A stretch of DNA of 64,000 nucleotides from Clostridia bacterium (GTDB lineage: Bacteria > Acidobacteriota > Terriglobia > Terriglobales > Acidobacteriaceae). Of this stretch, positions 45,331 to 57,635 are shown one piece after another (positions within the stretch are counted from its first letter, which is position 1; each line of letters starts with the position of its first letter). A program made the translations under genes and the position numbers. Below the pieces are notes generated by a model, which searched no databases, was not told where the DNA came from, and was given only the letters and a program-made list of their open reading frames with translations. The stretch spans positions 1-64,000 of the forward strand of contig DATMYA010000048.1 in the NCBI GenBank assembly GCA_035561135.1, in the 5' to 3' direction.

Positions 45331-46197
45331 TCACTCGTACTTGTAGAAGCCACGTCCGGACTTGCGCCCCAGCCATCCGGCGTCCACCATCTTGATAAGC
45401 AAAGGGCAGGGGCGGTACTTGGGATCGCCTAGCCCGTTGTGCATGACGCGCATAATGTCAAGGCAGATGTCCAGGCCGATAAAGTCAGCCAGCGTCAGCG
45501 GGCCCATTGGATGCGCCATGCCAAGCTTGAATACCTCGTCCACCGCCTCGGGAGTCGCCACGCCTTCCATCACCGTGTAGATCGCTTCATTGATAAGCGG
45601 CATGAGCACTCGATTAGAAACGAACCCCGGCGCGTCATTCACTTCCACTGGAGTCTTCTCCAGTTTTAACGACAGCTCTTTCGTCGCCTGATACGTTTCG
45701 TGCGACGTGGCAAGTCCGCGGATGACTTCCACCAGCTTCATCATCGGAACGGGATTGAAGAAGTGCATGCCAATCACCTGCTCCGGACGCTTCGTCACGG
45801 CCGCGAGTTTCGTTATGGAGATGGAAGATGTGTTCGAAGCGAGAACAATTTCAGGGCGGCAAATCTGGTCGAGATCGCGGAAGATTTCCATCTTGATCTC
45901 GAAGCGCTCCGAGGCCGCCTCGACGATGAAGTCGCAGGCTGCGAGCTGCTTTCGGTCGAGCGCGGGCGTGATGCGCTTCAGAGCTGCATCGCGATCGTCA
46001 GCAGTAAGCTTGTTCTTGGCGACTTCGCGCTCGATGTTCTTCGTGATCGTCTGCATCCCGCGATCGAGAAAGCGCTGCTCGACGTCAACAAGCGTGACGC
46101 TATAACCGCTTTTGGCAAAAACGTGAGCAATGCCGTTGCCCATCGTGCCAGCACCGATAACGCCAACGTTCCTGATATCGCTTACACCCATCGCCAT
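45331..46197 (-). CDS. 3-hydroxyacyl-CoA (3-hydroxybutyryl-CoA) dehydrogenase, second copy
   Basis: The 288-residue protein has [16 protein letters not shown] (NAD-binding), [24 protein letters not shown] with the catalytic His, and [18 protein letters not shown]. It is clearly paralogous to the gene at 9358-10278 but not identical, so the organism has at least two short-chain enzymes. The ATG at 46197 is preceded by GTGAGGC. No CoA genes lie directly next to it. Confidence 0.9.
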   Translation of the reverse strand: MAMGVSDIRNVGVIGAGTMGNGIAHVFAKSGYSVTLVDVEQRFLDRGMQTITKNIEREVAKNKLTADDRDAALKRITPALDRKQLAACDFIVEAASERFEIKMEIFRDLDQICRPEIVLASNTSSISITKLAAVTKRPEQVIGMHFFNPVPMMKLVEVIRGLATSHETYQATKELSLKLEKTPVEVNDAPGFVSNRVLMPLINEAIYTVMEGVATPEAVDEVFKLGMAHPMGPLTLADFIGLDICLDIMRVMHNGLGDPKYRPCPLLIKMVDAGWLGRKSGRGFYKYE

Positions 46198-46373
46198 AAT
46201 TGCCTCACGGAGGAGATATAGGAGCCCAACGCGCACACCCCACAGGCGCGCGAATCGCGGCACAAAGAACTGAGAAGTTTAACAGAAGGCCAGGAACCGG
46301 GGAGCGGGCGAGGTTAGTGAACCCTGATCGTCTGCGGGACTCCGGCGCGGTCTACCCTAAGCCGTGCTCCGGA

Positions 46374-46404
46374 AACAAAAATCCCGAGGCGTTCGGCCTC
46401 GGGA
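46374..46404 (-). terminator. Terminator of the atp operon
   Basis: A perfect 9-bp stem (TCCCGAGGC / GCCTCGGGA) is followed by TTTTTGTTT on the minus strand, 22 bp past the atpC stop. Confidence 0.92.
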
Positions 46405-46426
46405 CGAAGTTCGTGGTCGGCTCTAG

Positions 46427-46843
46427 CTACTTGTTTGCGGCAGTCGTCTGTGCGACATGCAGGCGGGCTTCGGCGCGCATGTGAGCCTCTTCGGCTCGCT
46501 TGTAGTCCACGTTCGGATCATTGCTCTTGAGCCACTGTTCGGCTCGGTCATGGGCCCTCTGTGCACGTGCAACGTCAATTTCCTCGGCGCGTTCAGCAGT
46601 CTCAGCCAGGATAGTGACCTTGTCCGGTAATACCTCGGCGAAGCCCCATGCGACGCAGAGTCGCGTGACCGTGCCCGCCGTGCGGTAAGTGATCGCACCC
46701 ACAGCAAGTTCGGTAATCAGCGGAGCGTGTCCGGGCAGGATTCCGAGATACCCGTTTGCGCCGGGGATCTGCATCTCCTCGGCAACGTCCTTCACGACGA
46801 GCCGGTCGGGTGTGACAATTTCGAGTTCGAAAGTCTCTGCCAT
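46427..46843 (-). CDS. atpC: ATP synthase F1 subunit epsilon
   Basis: The 138-residue protein starts MAETFELEIVTPDRLVVKDV and has the GYLGILPGHAPLITEL loop typical of epsilon, plus a C-terminal helical pair. It couples rotation and inhibits ATP hydrolysis. It is the last gene of the operon, 124 bp after atpD; the gap is filled by repeats. Confidence 0.93.
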   Translation of the reverse strand: MAETFELEIVTPDRLVVKDVAEEMQIPGANGYLGILPGHAPLITELAVGAITYRTAGTVTRLCVAWGFAEVLPDKVTILAETAERAEEIDVARAQRAHDRAEQWLKSNDPNVDYKRAEEAHMRAEARLHVAQTTAANK

Positions 46844-46967
46844 TCGTCAGTTTCCAGTTGCCGGATACCAGTTGCCAGTTGCCAGTTGCCAGTTATCAGT
46901 TCTCAGTTGCAAGCTCCAAGCTCAGTCGTGTGCTGTTGCTGGCAACCGGCTACTGACAACTATTTTC
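46844..46967. repeat. CAGTTGCCAG array in the atpD-atpC gap
   Basis: At least five imperfect 7-8 bp units (CAGTTTCCAGTTGCCGG; ACCAGTTGCCAGTTGCCAGT; TATCAGTTCTCAGTTGC) are followed by an inverted copy (GGCAACCGGCTACTGACAAC). Confidence 0.7.
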
Positions 46968-49595
<2,628 letters not shown>

Positions 49596-49707
49596 TGATT
49601 TAGTTGCCAGTGGCCAGTTGCCAGTGGCCAGCTACTTCGGTCGCGGCTCACGGCCGCTACTTTGTTCAATAATCCTACTGCGTTCAAAGTCCGACAGCGT
49701 TCAGGAT
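49596..49707. repeat. CCAGTGGCCAGTTGCCAGT array in the atpA-atpG gap
   Basis: Alternating GTTGCCAGT and GGCCAGTTG units lie near 49604-49634. A second GC-rich palindrome-like stretch (TTCGGTCGCGGCTCACGGCC) follows. Confidence 0.65.
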
Positions 49708-51347
<1,640 letters not shown>

Positions 51348-51887
51348 TCACTCGGCGCTTAACTCTTCCTTCAAACGCTGCAACTGTCCACGCACCGAAC
51401 CGTCATACACGGTGGAACCAAGCTTCACCACGACGCCGCCAATAAGCCCAGCGTCGATACTGCTGCTTGCGGTCACCTGCTTACCAGTAAGTCGCGCGAC
51501 CTGCATCTTGACGGCATCGATTTCGGCTTGCGAAAGGGCACGGGCGCTGGCGATCTCCACCTTAACCCGACCTAGGCGCTGGTTCAGTTCCATTTCGAAC
51601 TGCCTTGCGATCTGCGGCAGCGCGGCGATGCGATGATGGTCCATCAGTACGGCAATGAAGTTGCGCAACGGCCGCGCAGCCCCAATGCGGGCGGCAATGG
51701 CGTCCAACAGATTTCGCTTCTGCTCGCCCGGAACAGATGGGTTCTCCCAGATTCCGCGCAACTCGGGCGCGGAGTCGAGCAGAGCGACAAAATCGCGCAA
51801 CTGCTGAACGGTTGAGTCCGGGTCAAGCTTCATTTCCAGCACAACATCGGCGAAGGCGCGGGCGTAGCGACTCTCAAAGACGGCCAT
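51348..51887 (-). CDS. atpH: ATP synthase F1 subunit delta
   Basis: The 179-residue protein starts MAVFESRYARAFADVVLEMK and has the conserved C-terminal GSTVYDGSVRGQLQRLKEEL. Delta links the peripheral stalk (b, b') to alpha. Its ATG directly abuts the atpF stop codon. Confidence 0.92.
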   Translation of the reverse strand: MAVFESRYARAFADVVLEMKLDPDSTVQQLRDFVALLDSAPELRGIWENPSVPGEQKRNLLDAIAARIGAARPLRNFIAVLMDHHRIAALPQIARQFEMELNQRLGRVKVEIASARALSQAEIDAVKMQVARLTGKQVTASSSIDAGLIGGVVVKLGSTVYDGSVRGQLQRLKEELSAE

Positions 51888-52652
51888 TTATTTTCCGTCC
51901 TTTCCATCGCGCCCAGGCGCAAGCTGATCGACGAAATCGCGAACAAGCGCCTCGTCCGTCGCGCCATCCACACGAATCTTTTTAGCCGCGAGATCGACGG
52001 CGATGGAGGCGGCATAAGCCTTCAACTCGCGACGCGCGCTCTTGGCTGCGGCGGCGATCTCCTGCTCGGCGGCAACTATGACGCGGCGGGCATCCTCATC
52101 CGCGAACTGGCGGATGCGCGCTTCTTCTGCTGCAAAATCTGTTTCAGCGGCGATACGGATATCGGCGACTTCGGCGTCCAGCCGATCCAGACGGCCCTGA
52201 ACGGCAGCGAGACGGGCGTTCGCTTCTTCGCTGGCGCGGCGCGCTTCTTCCATTCCCTTCTGAATGCTGGCGGTGCGGGCGCGCATGGTGTTGCCCAGGT
52301 CAAGCTTCTTTACCAGGAGCCAGTAGAAGAAGATGGCGAGGATAACAAAATTCAGAACAAGGAAGACCCAGTAGGCGACTGCGGGGTGAATACCAATCGA
52401 CGTGGCAAGCCGTTTGACCATGGGCGACTGCTTGAATGCCTGATGCCCGCCTTCACCTTCGGCTTCCTTGGATTCATGAGCGAGTTCACTATCCGCCGCG
52501 GCATTAGGATCGCCTGCCGCCTGCTGGTGTTCGGCGGACTCGCCCTGTACTGTCGGTGCGGGTTCGTGCTGCGCGTTCACGGCGGGAGCGGAGGCCGCAA
52601 ACACGAATGCCAGAAGAATGACTCCGAAGATAGACCGATTTAGGATTTTCAT
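51888..52652 (-). CDS. atpF: ATP synthase F0 subunit b, with N-terminal signal-like extension
   Basis: The 254-residue protein has an unusual N-terminal extension. Residues 1-27 form a signal peptide-like segment (FGVILLAFVFAASAPAVNA), followed by an acidic Ala/Glu/Gln-rich linker (28-80). The normal b-type membrane helix (92-114: YWVFLVLNFVILAIFFYWLL) and the long coiled-coil stalk come after. The length is ~100 residues above a typical b subunit. Its ATG overlaps the stop of atpF' (4 bp). Confidence 0.88.
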   Translation of the reverse strand: MKILNRSIFGVILLAFVFAASAPAVNAQHEPAPTVQGESAEHQQAAGDPNAAADSELAHESKEAEGEGGHQAFKQSPMVKRLATSIGIHPAVAYWVFLVLNFVILAIFFYWLLVKKLDLGNTMRARTASIQKGMEEARRASEEANARLAAVQGRLDRLDAEVADIRIAAETDFAAEEARIRQFADEDARRVIVAAEQEIAAAAKSARRELKAYAASIAVDLAAKKIRVDGATDEALVRDFVDQLAPGRDGKDGK

Positions 52653-53128
52653 CGCTGCCCGCCTATGGCCGGAATTTGTCCTTTGCCGGCGGGTTGCAGA
52701 ATGGTGCGTATGATTTCCGACGCAAGTCTTTCGACTTCTACCTGAAGACCGGCTTTGGTGCCCTCAATATCCTGCTGCAAGGCCTGGCGGGCGGCCTGGA
52801 CCTGAGCGTCGGCTCGGCCACGTGCTTCCGCCACTGCGGCGGCACGGGCCTGCTGCGCCTGTTGGCGGCGGGCTTCCTGCTGGCGGAAGATGGACGCACG
52901 CGCTTCCCGTAAACGCGATTCGTATTCCGACGTCTTGGCTTCGGCGGCGGCCACGTCGGCGCGAGCTTTCTCGATAGCGCCTTCCGTTCGGCTAAGGCGC
53001 TCGGCCAAAATGCCCTCGAGTGGGCGGTGCACCAGGAAGTGGTACACGGCATATACGAGGAGCAGGAGCACCGCTGTCGGCACGGCCCCAAGCAGTAATT
53101 CGCCTACTTGCCTAAGAGTCTGTTCCAT
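52649..53128 (-). CDS. atpF': ATP synthase F0 subunit b' (second b-type subunit)
   Basis: The 159-residue protein has one N-terminal membrane helix (AVPTAVLLLLVYAVYHFLV) and a long Ala/Glu/Arg/Gln coiled coil. With atpF it makes a heterodimeric peripheral stalk, as in cyanobacteria and some Acidobacteriota. It is the first gene of the cluster; genes for subunits a and c are not present, so they must be elsewhere. Confidence 0.88.
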   Translation of the reverse strand: MEQTLRQVGELLLGAVPTAVLLLLVYAVYHFLVHRPLEGILAERLSRTEGAIEKARADVAAAEAKTSEYESRLREARASIFRQQEARRQQAQQARAAAVAEARGRADAQVQAARQALQQDIEGTKAGLQVEVERLASEIIRTILQPAGKGQIPAIGGQR

Positions 53129-53178
53129 CCTTATTTAGTAAGCCTAATGAGAGAATAGAAAGGGGTTCTGAACCGAGA

Positions 53179-53208
53179 AGATTAGCAGTCTTGACAGGAT
53201 AGTGTCAA
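53179..53208 (-). promoter_or_regulatory. Predicted atp operon promoter within a TTGACA palindrome
   Basis: On the minus strand TTGACA (53203-53208) is followed 18 bp later by TAATCT (53179-53184), about 50 bp upstream of the atpF' start. The -35 box is one arm of a perfect palindrome, TTGACA-GGATAG-TGTCAA (53191-53208), so a regulator could bind here or transcription could start in both directions. Confidence 0.55.
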
Positions 53209-53280
53209 CGAAAGCAGGCGCGGAACAAGGGCTGCGCTCTCTGAAACTCGGCAGATGCTGAGCTACTGAGCAGGATAAAA

Positions 53281-53331
53281 TTGTCCTTCTGAGCGATGGG
53301 CTCAAGCCCGAGTCGAAGGATCCCTTGGCTG
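53281..53331. repeat. Half copy of the GTCGAAGGATC palindromic element
   Basis: TCCTTCTGAGCGATGGGCTC followed by CCCGAGTCGAAGGATCCC matches the left half of the 18688-18805 element. The right half is missing. A CTCAGTAGCT-type unit (GCTGAGCTACTGAGC) is just upstream. Confidence 0.65.
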
Positions 53332-53442
53332 AAACCAAAATCGCGAAACTCCTGCATCGATGAGGGTTCCCGGCGTGAGTTGGCGCGAAAGGCAGGCCAG
53401 AAGCGCAGTTCGCCGAAACGCTTCCGCTACTCGCGAGTTCAC

Positions 53443-53557
53443 TTGACAAGGTCAACCGCAGGGGTACCATAAAGCTATCACCTCCGATCCGAGTCGGGAT
53501 CGAATGGGCGTGCGGCCAAGGAAATGTCACCGCTTCTTGGCCGCGCGCCTATTTTGG
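53443..53557 (+). ncRNA. Candidate small RNA or leader with intrinsic terminator
   Basis: A TTGACA (53443-53448), 16-bp spacer and TACCAT (53465-53470) form a promoter-like pair. Downstream are a hairpin CGATCC / GGATCG (about 53484-53502) and a strong 14-bp stem (53507-53520 with 53536-53549; one G-U pair) followed by TATTTTGG. This promoter-structure-terminator order over about 85 nt suggests a short transcript. It could instead be an attenuator-type leader of the yeiH-like gene that starts 80 bp later. No known RNA family was recognised. Confidence 0.45.
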
Positions 53558-53637
53558 TTACCCCTCACTTTGTTCCCGCGCTGGGCGAACCATCCTTCTA
53601 CTGTTCCAACATCCTGTTCCTCTGTTAACTTCCGGTG

Positions 53638-54588
53638 ATGCACTCAAAACTGCTGTTCTTGATAGGAGTGTTGTTCGCGGTTTCGCCGTGGGCATCGCCG
53701 CCTCTGGCGCTCGGCGCGGGGTTGATCTTCGGCTTCGTCGCTACCCACCCCTACGCGAAGGAGTCGCGCAAAGGATCTAGATGGCTGTTACAGGCATCCG
53801 TGGTGGGGCTTGGGTTCGGCATGAATTTGTCCCAGGTGCTTCGCGCCGGGCGTTCGGGCATTGCGTACACGGCGGTGGGCATTGCATTTGCGCTGACGTT
53901 GGGCTGGGCGCTGGGCCGCATGATGAATGTGCATCCGCGTGCGGCTTTCCTGATATCGACGGGGACAGCGATCTGTGGCGGAAGCGCAATCGCCGCCGTG
54001 GGACCGATCACCGGCGCAACAGAAGACGAGATGTCCGTTTCGCTGGGAACGGTCTTCATACTCAATTCCGTCGCACTGATCATTTTCCCCATTATCGGCA
54101 CGGCCATGGGACTTACTCAGCAGCAGTTTGGATTGTGGGCAGCGCTGGCAATCCATGACACGAGTTCCGTCGTAGGAGCGACGGCTAAGTTCGGAGCCGT
54201 GGCGCTCGCCGTGGGTACGACGGTGAAATTGGCTCGCGCTCTCTGGATCATCCCTGTTTCTCTGGGCGTGGCGGCCTTACAGCGCAGGAAGGCATGCTCG
54301 GCGGAAACCGGCGCTCGCGCTGGCGTGCAGGTGCCGTGGTTCATCTTCCTATTCGTGCTTGCGGCGGTTGTGAATTCCTATGCGACGGCCGGCGCGCAGG
54401 TGTGGAGCGCGCTCTACCACGCTGGACGAATCGGGCTCACACTGACGCTGTTCCTCATCGGCGCAAGTCTCTCGCCCGCGCAGATCAAGCGAGTGGGCGT
54501 GCGTCCGCTGCTACAGGGCATCGTTCTCTGGTTGATCGTCGGCGCCCTGGGTCTGGCCCTCATTCGCGGGGGCTGGGTGCAACTGTAA
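53638..54588 (+). CDS. YeiH family (UPF0324) membrane transporter
   Basis: The 316-residue protein has about ten hydrophobic segments. The UPF0324 signatures are GLGFGMNLSQVLRAG, the core STGTAICGGSAIAAVGPI, and the second conserved loop AIHDTSSVVGATAKFG. YeiH-type proteins are annotated as putative sulfate exporters, but the substrate is not established. The ATG at 53638 follows a GTG by one codon; there is no strong Shine-Dalgarno. It lies 80 bp downstream of the possible small RNA. Confidence 0.85.
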   Translation: MHSKLLFLIGVLFAVSPWASPPLALGAGLIFGFVATHPYAKESRKGSRWLLQASVVGLGFGMNLSQVLRAGRSGIAYTAVGIAFALTLGWALGRMMNVHPRAAFLISTGTAICGGSAIAAVGPITGATEDEMSVSLGTVFILNSVALIIFPIIGTAMGLTQQQFGLWAALAIHDTSSVVGATAKFGAVALAVGTTVKLARALWIIPVSLGVAALQRRKACSAETGARAGVQVPWFIFLFVLAAVVNSYATAGAQVWSALYHAGRIGLTLTLFLIGASLSPAQIKRVGVRPLLQGIVLWLIVGALGLALIRGGWVQL

Positions 54589-54651
54589 GCCGTCACGTGC
54601 AGAATCGGGCAGGGCCACAAGTTCTAGCGGCAACACTTCATGTGAACTTGG

Positions 54652-56154
54652 CTACCGCTTAGAACCGCGTGCGCGCGTGGCGACTTCGAATTCACGCAGG
54701 CGGCGTGCCACGGACTCCGGCACCTGCGCCTCTATATCTACCAATCCATCCTGATATTCGCGTGAGTTGATGCGCGCCCTGGCGTCGAGCAGAGAAAGCA
54801 GTTTGCCCTCTGACTGAGGTACGCGCACGTGCATGAGGCGGAGTGGGTTCTGCTCGATGGCGTGATCGATAGCTTCGAGCAGGCGTTCCAGGTTGATACC
54901 TTTTGCGGCCGAAACGTGCACCGTCTTGTCGTTGTCGATGAGCGATTCGCGCCTGGTGGCGGGTAGCATATCGGTCTTATTTACTACGTTGATGCAGGGC
55001 TTGTCATATGACTCCAGTTCGCGTAACACGCCTTCCACCTGCACCTTCTGTTCGGCTGCATAGGGAGAAGTCGCGTCGCTGACGTGCAGCAGCAGAGCGG
55101 CGCGCTTCACCTCTTCCAGAGTGGCGCGGAACGCAGACACGAGGGTGTGCGGCAAGTTGCGGATGAAGCCGACGGTGTCCGAAAGCAGGACCTGGCGGCG
55201 TGACGGAAGCGTGACCGACCGCAGCGTGGGGTCAAGCGTGGCGAACATGCGCTTCGACTCAAGAACTCCGGCGCGAGTGAGCGCATTGAACAGCGTCGAT
55301 TTCCCAGCGTTGGTATAGCCAACAAGGGCAACGGTGGCTACGGGAACAGATTCGCGACGCTGGCGTTGCTGAGAACGAATTCGGCGAACGTTCTCAAGCT
55401 GTTCCTTGACGTGGCGTACTCGGCGATAGATCTTGCGGCGGTCCGTTTCGAGTTGCGTTTCGCCGGGACCGCGTGTTCCGATGCCTCCGCCAAGCTGCGA
55501 CATCTCAATGCCGCGTCCGGCGAGACGCGGCAAGAGGTACTCCAACTGTGCGAGTTCCACCTGGAGCTGACCTTCGCGTGTGCGGGCATGGCGCGCAAAG
55601 ATGTCGAGAATAAGCTGCGTTCGATCGATGACGCGGCACTTCAATTCGGCTTCCACATTGCGTTGCTGCGACGGCGTGAGTTCATGATCGAAGATAACGA
55701 GATGGGCATCCGCGGACGCAATCGCTCCGGCAATCTCTTCCAGTTTGCCGCGCCCAACAAGCGTTGCGGAATCGGGTCGATCTCGATGCTGCAGGAAGCG
55801 GCCAACGATGGTTGCCCCTGCACTCGACGCAAGTTCGGCAAGTTCATCGAGCGACTCTTCGGCGGTGAATGGAAGCGCCCGGTCTTCGGCCAGGTCGGCG
55901 GACGCAGCGAGCGCGCTGCGTGCCGCGCGAGCGGACGCCGGTATTGGCGCGATGCGACCGGCGCGCGAAGCGCCGGTCTTCACATCGTCATGATCTGCCA
56001 GTTCGGCTTTGGGAGACGTATCGCGACGCCGCAGGCGATAATCGACGCCTACCAGGAACGCGCGTTCCTGGTCCGCAGCTCCGTGCGGATCATGGGAAGT
56101 GCGTGCGCCGAGAATGCGGTGATGCAGATTCGTATGCTTAGGGCCGCGCGGAAT
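54652..56154 (-). CDS. hflX: GTPase HflX, apparently starting at AUU
   Basis: This is about 500 residues. G1 is LVGYTNAGKSTLFNAL, G3 DTVGF, G4 NKTD. The N-terminal HflX domain includes QERAFLVGV, SLDELAELASSAGA, LVGRGKLEEIA and GGIGTRGPGETQLETDRR. The first conventional start (GTG at 55983) would remove the conserved ERAFLVGV strand. The frame is open, with no ATG, GTG or TTG, back to an ATT at 56154. A GGAG (56162-56165) lies 7 nt before this ATT, and the hfq stop is 1 nt upstream. AUU starts are known (infC). HflX splits stalled or stressed ribosomes. Start is inference; the gene itself is certain. Confidence 0.9.
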   Translation of the reverse strand: MPRGPKHTNLHHRILGARTSHDPHGAADQERAFLVGVDYRLRRRDTSPKAELADHDDVKTGASRAGRIAPIPASARAARSALAASADLAEDRALPFTAEESLDELAELASSAGATIVGRFLQHRDRPDSATLVGRGKLEEIAGAIASADAHLVIFDHELTPSQQRNVEAELKCRVIDRTQLILDIFARHARTREGQLQVELAQLEYLLPRLAGRGIEMSQLGGGIGTRGPGETQLETDRRKIYRRVRHVKEQLENVRRIRSQQRQRRESVPVATVALVGYTNAGKSTLFNALTRAGVLESKRMFATLDPTLRSVTLPSRRQVLLSDTVGFIRNLPHTLVSAFRATLEEVKRAALLLHVSDATSPYAAEQKVQVEGVLRELESYDKPCINVVNKTDMLPATRRESLIDNDKTVHVSAAKGINLERLLEAIDHAIEQNPLRLMHVRVPQSEGKLLSLLDARARINSREYQDGLVDIEAQVPESVARRLREFEVATRARGSKR

Positions 56155-56155
56155 A

Positions 56156-56476
56156 CTAGCTCTCCGTATTGTTGGGCGGAGTGGCGGTTGCAGGCTGTGA
56201 AGCCTGGGCGGTCTGCGGAGTGACTACGCGCGGTTCGCGCTCGCCGGGCGAACCTGGCGGGTGCATGGGACGCGCCATAACGACAGTCGAAATGGCGTGC
56301 TTGAAGATGAGCTGCTCCTGGTTGTTCGTGTCCAGCACCACGGAATACTTATCGAAAGACCGGATACGTCCAGAAAGTTTGACGCCGCTGAGCAAGTAAA
56401 TGGTGATGACTGCCTTATCCTTGCGAGCTGTGTTCAGAAATGAGTCCTGAATGTTCTGTGCTGGCTTGTTGTCCAT
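56156..56476 (-). CDS. hfq: RNA chaperone Hfq
   Basis: The 106-residue protein has the Sm1 motif ([40 protein letters not shown]) and the Sm2 motif FKHAIST (the classical YKHAIST). A C-terminal Pro/Thr/Ala-rich tail of about 40 residues follows. It forms hexamers that pair small RNAs with mRNAs. The ATG at 56476 is used; AAGGAG is 13 nt upstream, a little far. Located directly upstream of hflX, as in many Gram-negatives. Confidence 0.93.
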   Translation of the reverse strand: MDNKPAQNIQDSFLNTARKDKAVITIYLLSGVKLSGRIRSFDKYSVVLDTNNQEQLIFKHAISTVVMARPMHPPGSPGEREPRVVTPQTAQASQPATATPPNNTES

Positions 56477-56768
56477 AAGTTTTGGTGTCTCCTTGGTCAA
56501 ACAGCCAATTGCTGAGTAAACAGCCAACCACCTGTGTTGCGCGTTATTGATGTGCCGACGACTACCCTGCGCATGGGCGGCCAGACACGACTACGATACG
56601 GCTGCGGAGACTCAAATTCAACCTCCGCAGAGTTGTTGCCCGGGCAGTATAGAATGCGCCTGCGCGGAAAGCATCTACCGATAGATGCACGCCTGGTAGC
56701 TGCCGCGGAATTCTTTTCAGCGCGCAACCTTAACGCGCAACCTTACCTTAGACGTACCAGGAGGACAA

Positions 56769-57536
56769 ATGTACACAAGCTCTGTTGCGGAGCTGGCGCC
56801 GCATATCATTTTCCCTCAAGATGCGAATACGAACGTGTTGATGATGCTCCGCTGGGTGCATTTCCTCGCCGGCATCGCCTGGGTGGGCCTGCTGTACTTT
56901 TTCAACCTGGTGAACGTTCCCCTAATGCGCGAACTGGACGCCACGACCAGGGGCAAAGTAGTGCCAACGCTGATGCCGCGCGCCCTGTGGTGGTTTCGCT
57001 GGGCTTCCGTCGTGACCGTCTTCGCGGGTGTCTGGTACTGGATGGTGATCGTCGGAACCGACAAGCGCAATGCAATTGCCGAAGGCGTGAACGCGAGTGG
57101 GGGAGCAGCAATCGGCAGCTTCTTCGGTATATGGACTCTGGCGTCCGTGCTGATGATTGGCATACTGATGATGGGCAAGTTGAACGACCGAGGCGTGCTG
57201 CTGGGCGTCATCGTTGCCGTGATCGTGATCGCCGCGTCGTGGGTTTTTCTTGCGGTGAACTCGCAGGGATGGGAAAGCAATCGCCTGCTGGCGATTGGGG
57301 TCGGCGGAGGGCTGGGCTGGGTCATGATGATGAACGTCTGGGGCATCATCTGGCGCGCGCAGAAGAAACTAATTCGTTGGACGGCCGAGAGCGCCGCGAA
57401 AGGAACTCCGATGCCGGCAGAAGCGGCGAAGCTCTCGCGGTTGGCCTTCGTGGCATCGAGAGCAAACTTCTGGCTGTCGTTCCCTATGTTGTTCTTTATG
57501 GGCGCGGCGTCGCACTATCCGATGTTTGGCAGGTAG
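56769..57536 (+). CDS. PuuD/urate-oxidase-N-like membrane protein
   Basis: The 255-residue protein has about six membrane segments. The pattern RWVHFLAGIAWVGLLYFFNL with a His and the later RALWWFRWASVVTVFAGVWY resemble the membrane domain of PuuD (Urate_ox_N). PuuD-type proteins carry a cytochrome c domain for urate oxidation, but that domain is absent here, so urate oxidase activity cannot be claimed. AGGAGG sits 5 nt before the ATG. It is convergent with the Oar-like receptor gene. Confidence 0.8.
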   Translation: MYTSSVAELAPHIIFPQDANTNVLMMLRWVHFLAGIAWVGLLYFFNLVNVPLMRELDATTRGKVVPTLMPRALWWFRWASVVTVFAGVWYWMVIVGTDKRNAIAEGVNASGGAAIGSFFGIWTLASVLMIGILMMGKLNDRGVLLGVIVAVIVIAASWVFLAVNSQGWESNRLLAIGVGGGLGWVMMMNVWGIIWRAQKKLIRWTAESAAKGTPMPAEAAKLSRLAFVASRANFWLSFPMLFFMGAASHYPMFGR

Positions 57537-57576
57537 GGTTTGGCAGGAAGATGTCAGGTCGCTAGTTCTAAATAAT

Positions 57577-57610
57577 TGGGGAAGCCCTCACAGGCTTCCC
57601 CTTTAGTTTT
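57577..57610. terminator. Terminator between the PuuD-like and Oar-like genes
   Basis: A perfect 9-bp stem (GGGGAAGCC at 57578-57586 with 57593-57601) and 6-nt loop are followed by TTTAGTTTT on the plus strand. It can serve both convergent genes, though the minus-strand tail (AATTATTTAG) is weaker. Confidence 0.8.
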
Positions 57611-57635
57611 CAGGACCGCAGATATGTTGCAAACC

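Noticed and set aside
46844..46967. CRISPR array
   Set aside because: The units are 7-10 bp without constant-length spacers, and no cas genes are present.
54652..55983. hflX starting at the GTG at 55983
   Set aside because: It would delete the conserved ERAFLVGV strand; the open upstream frame with SD and ATT is a better fit.
55983..56476. hfq-hflX fusion by programmed frameshift
   Set aside because: The frames differ and no slippery sequence or stimulatory structure is visible at the hfq stop; a separate AUU start with its own Shine-Dalgarno is simpler.
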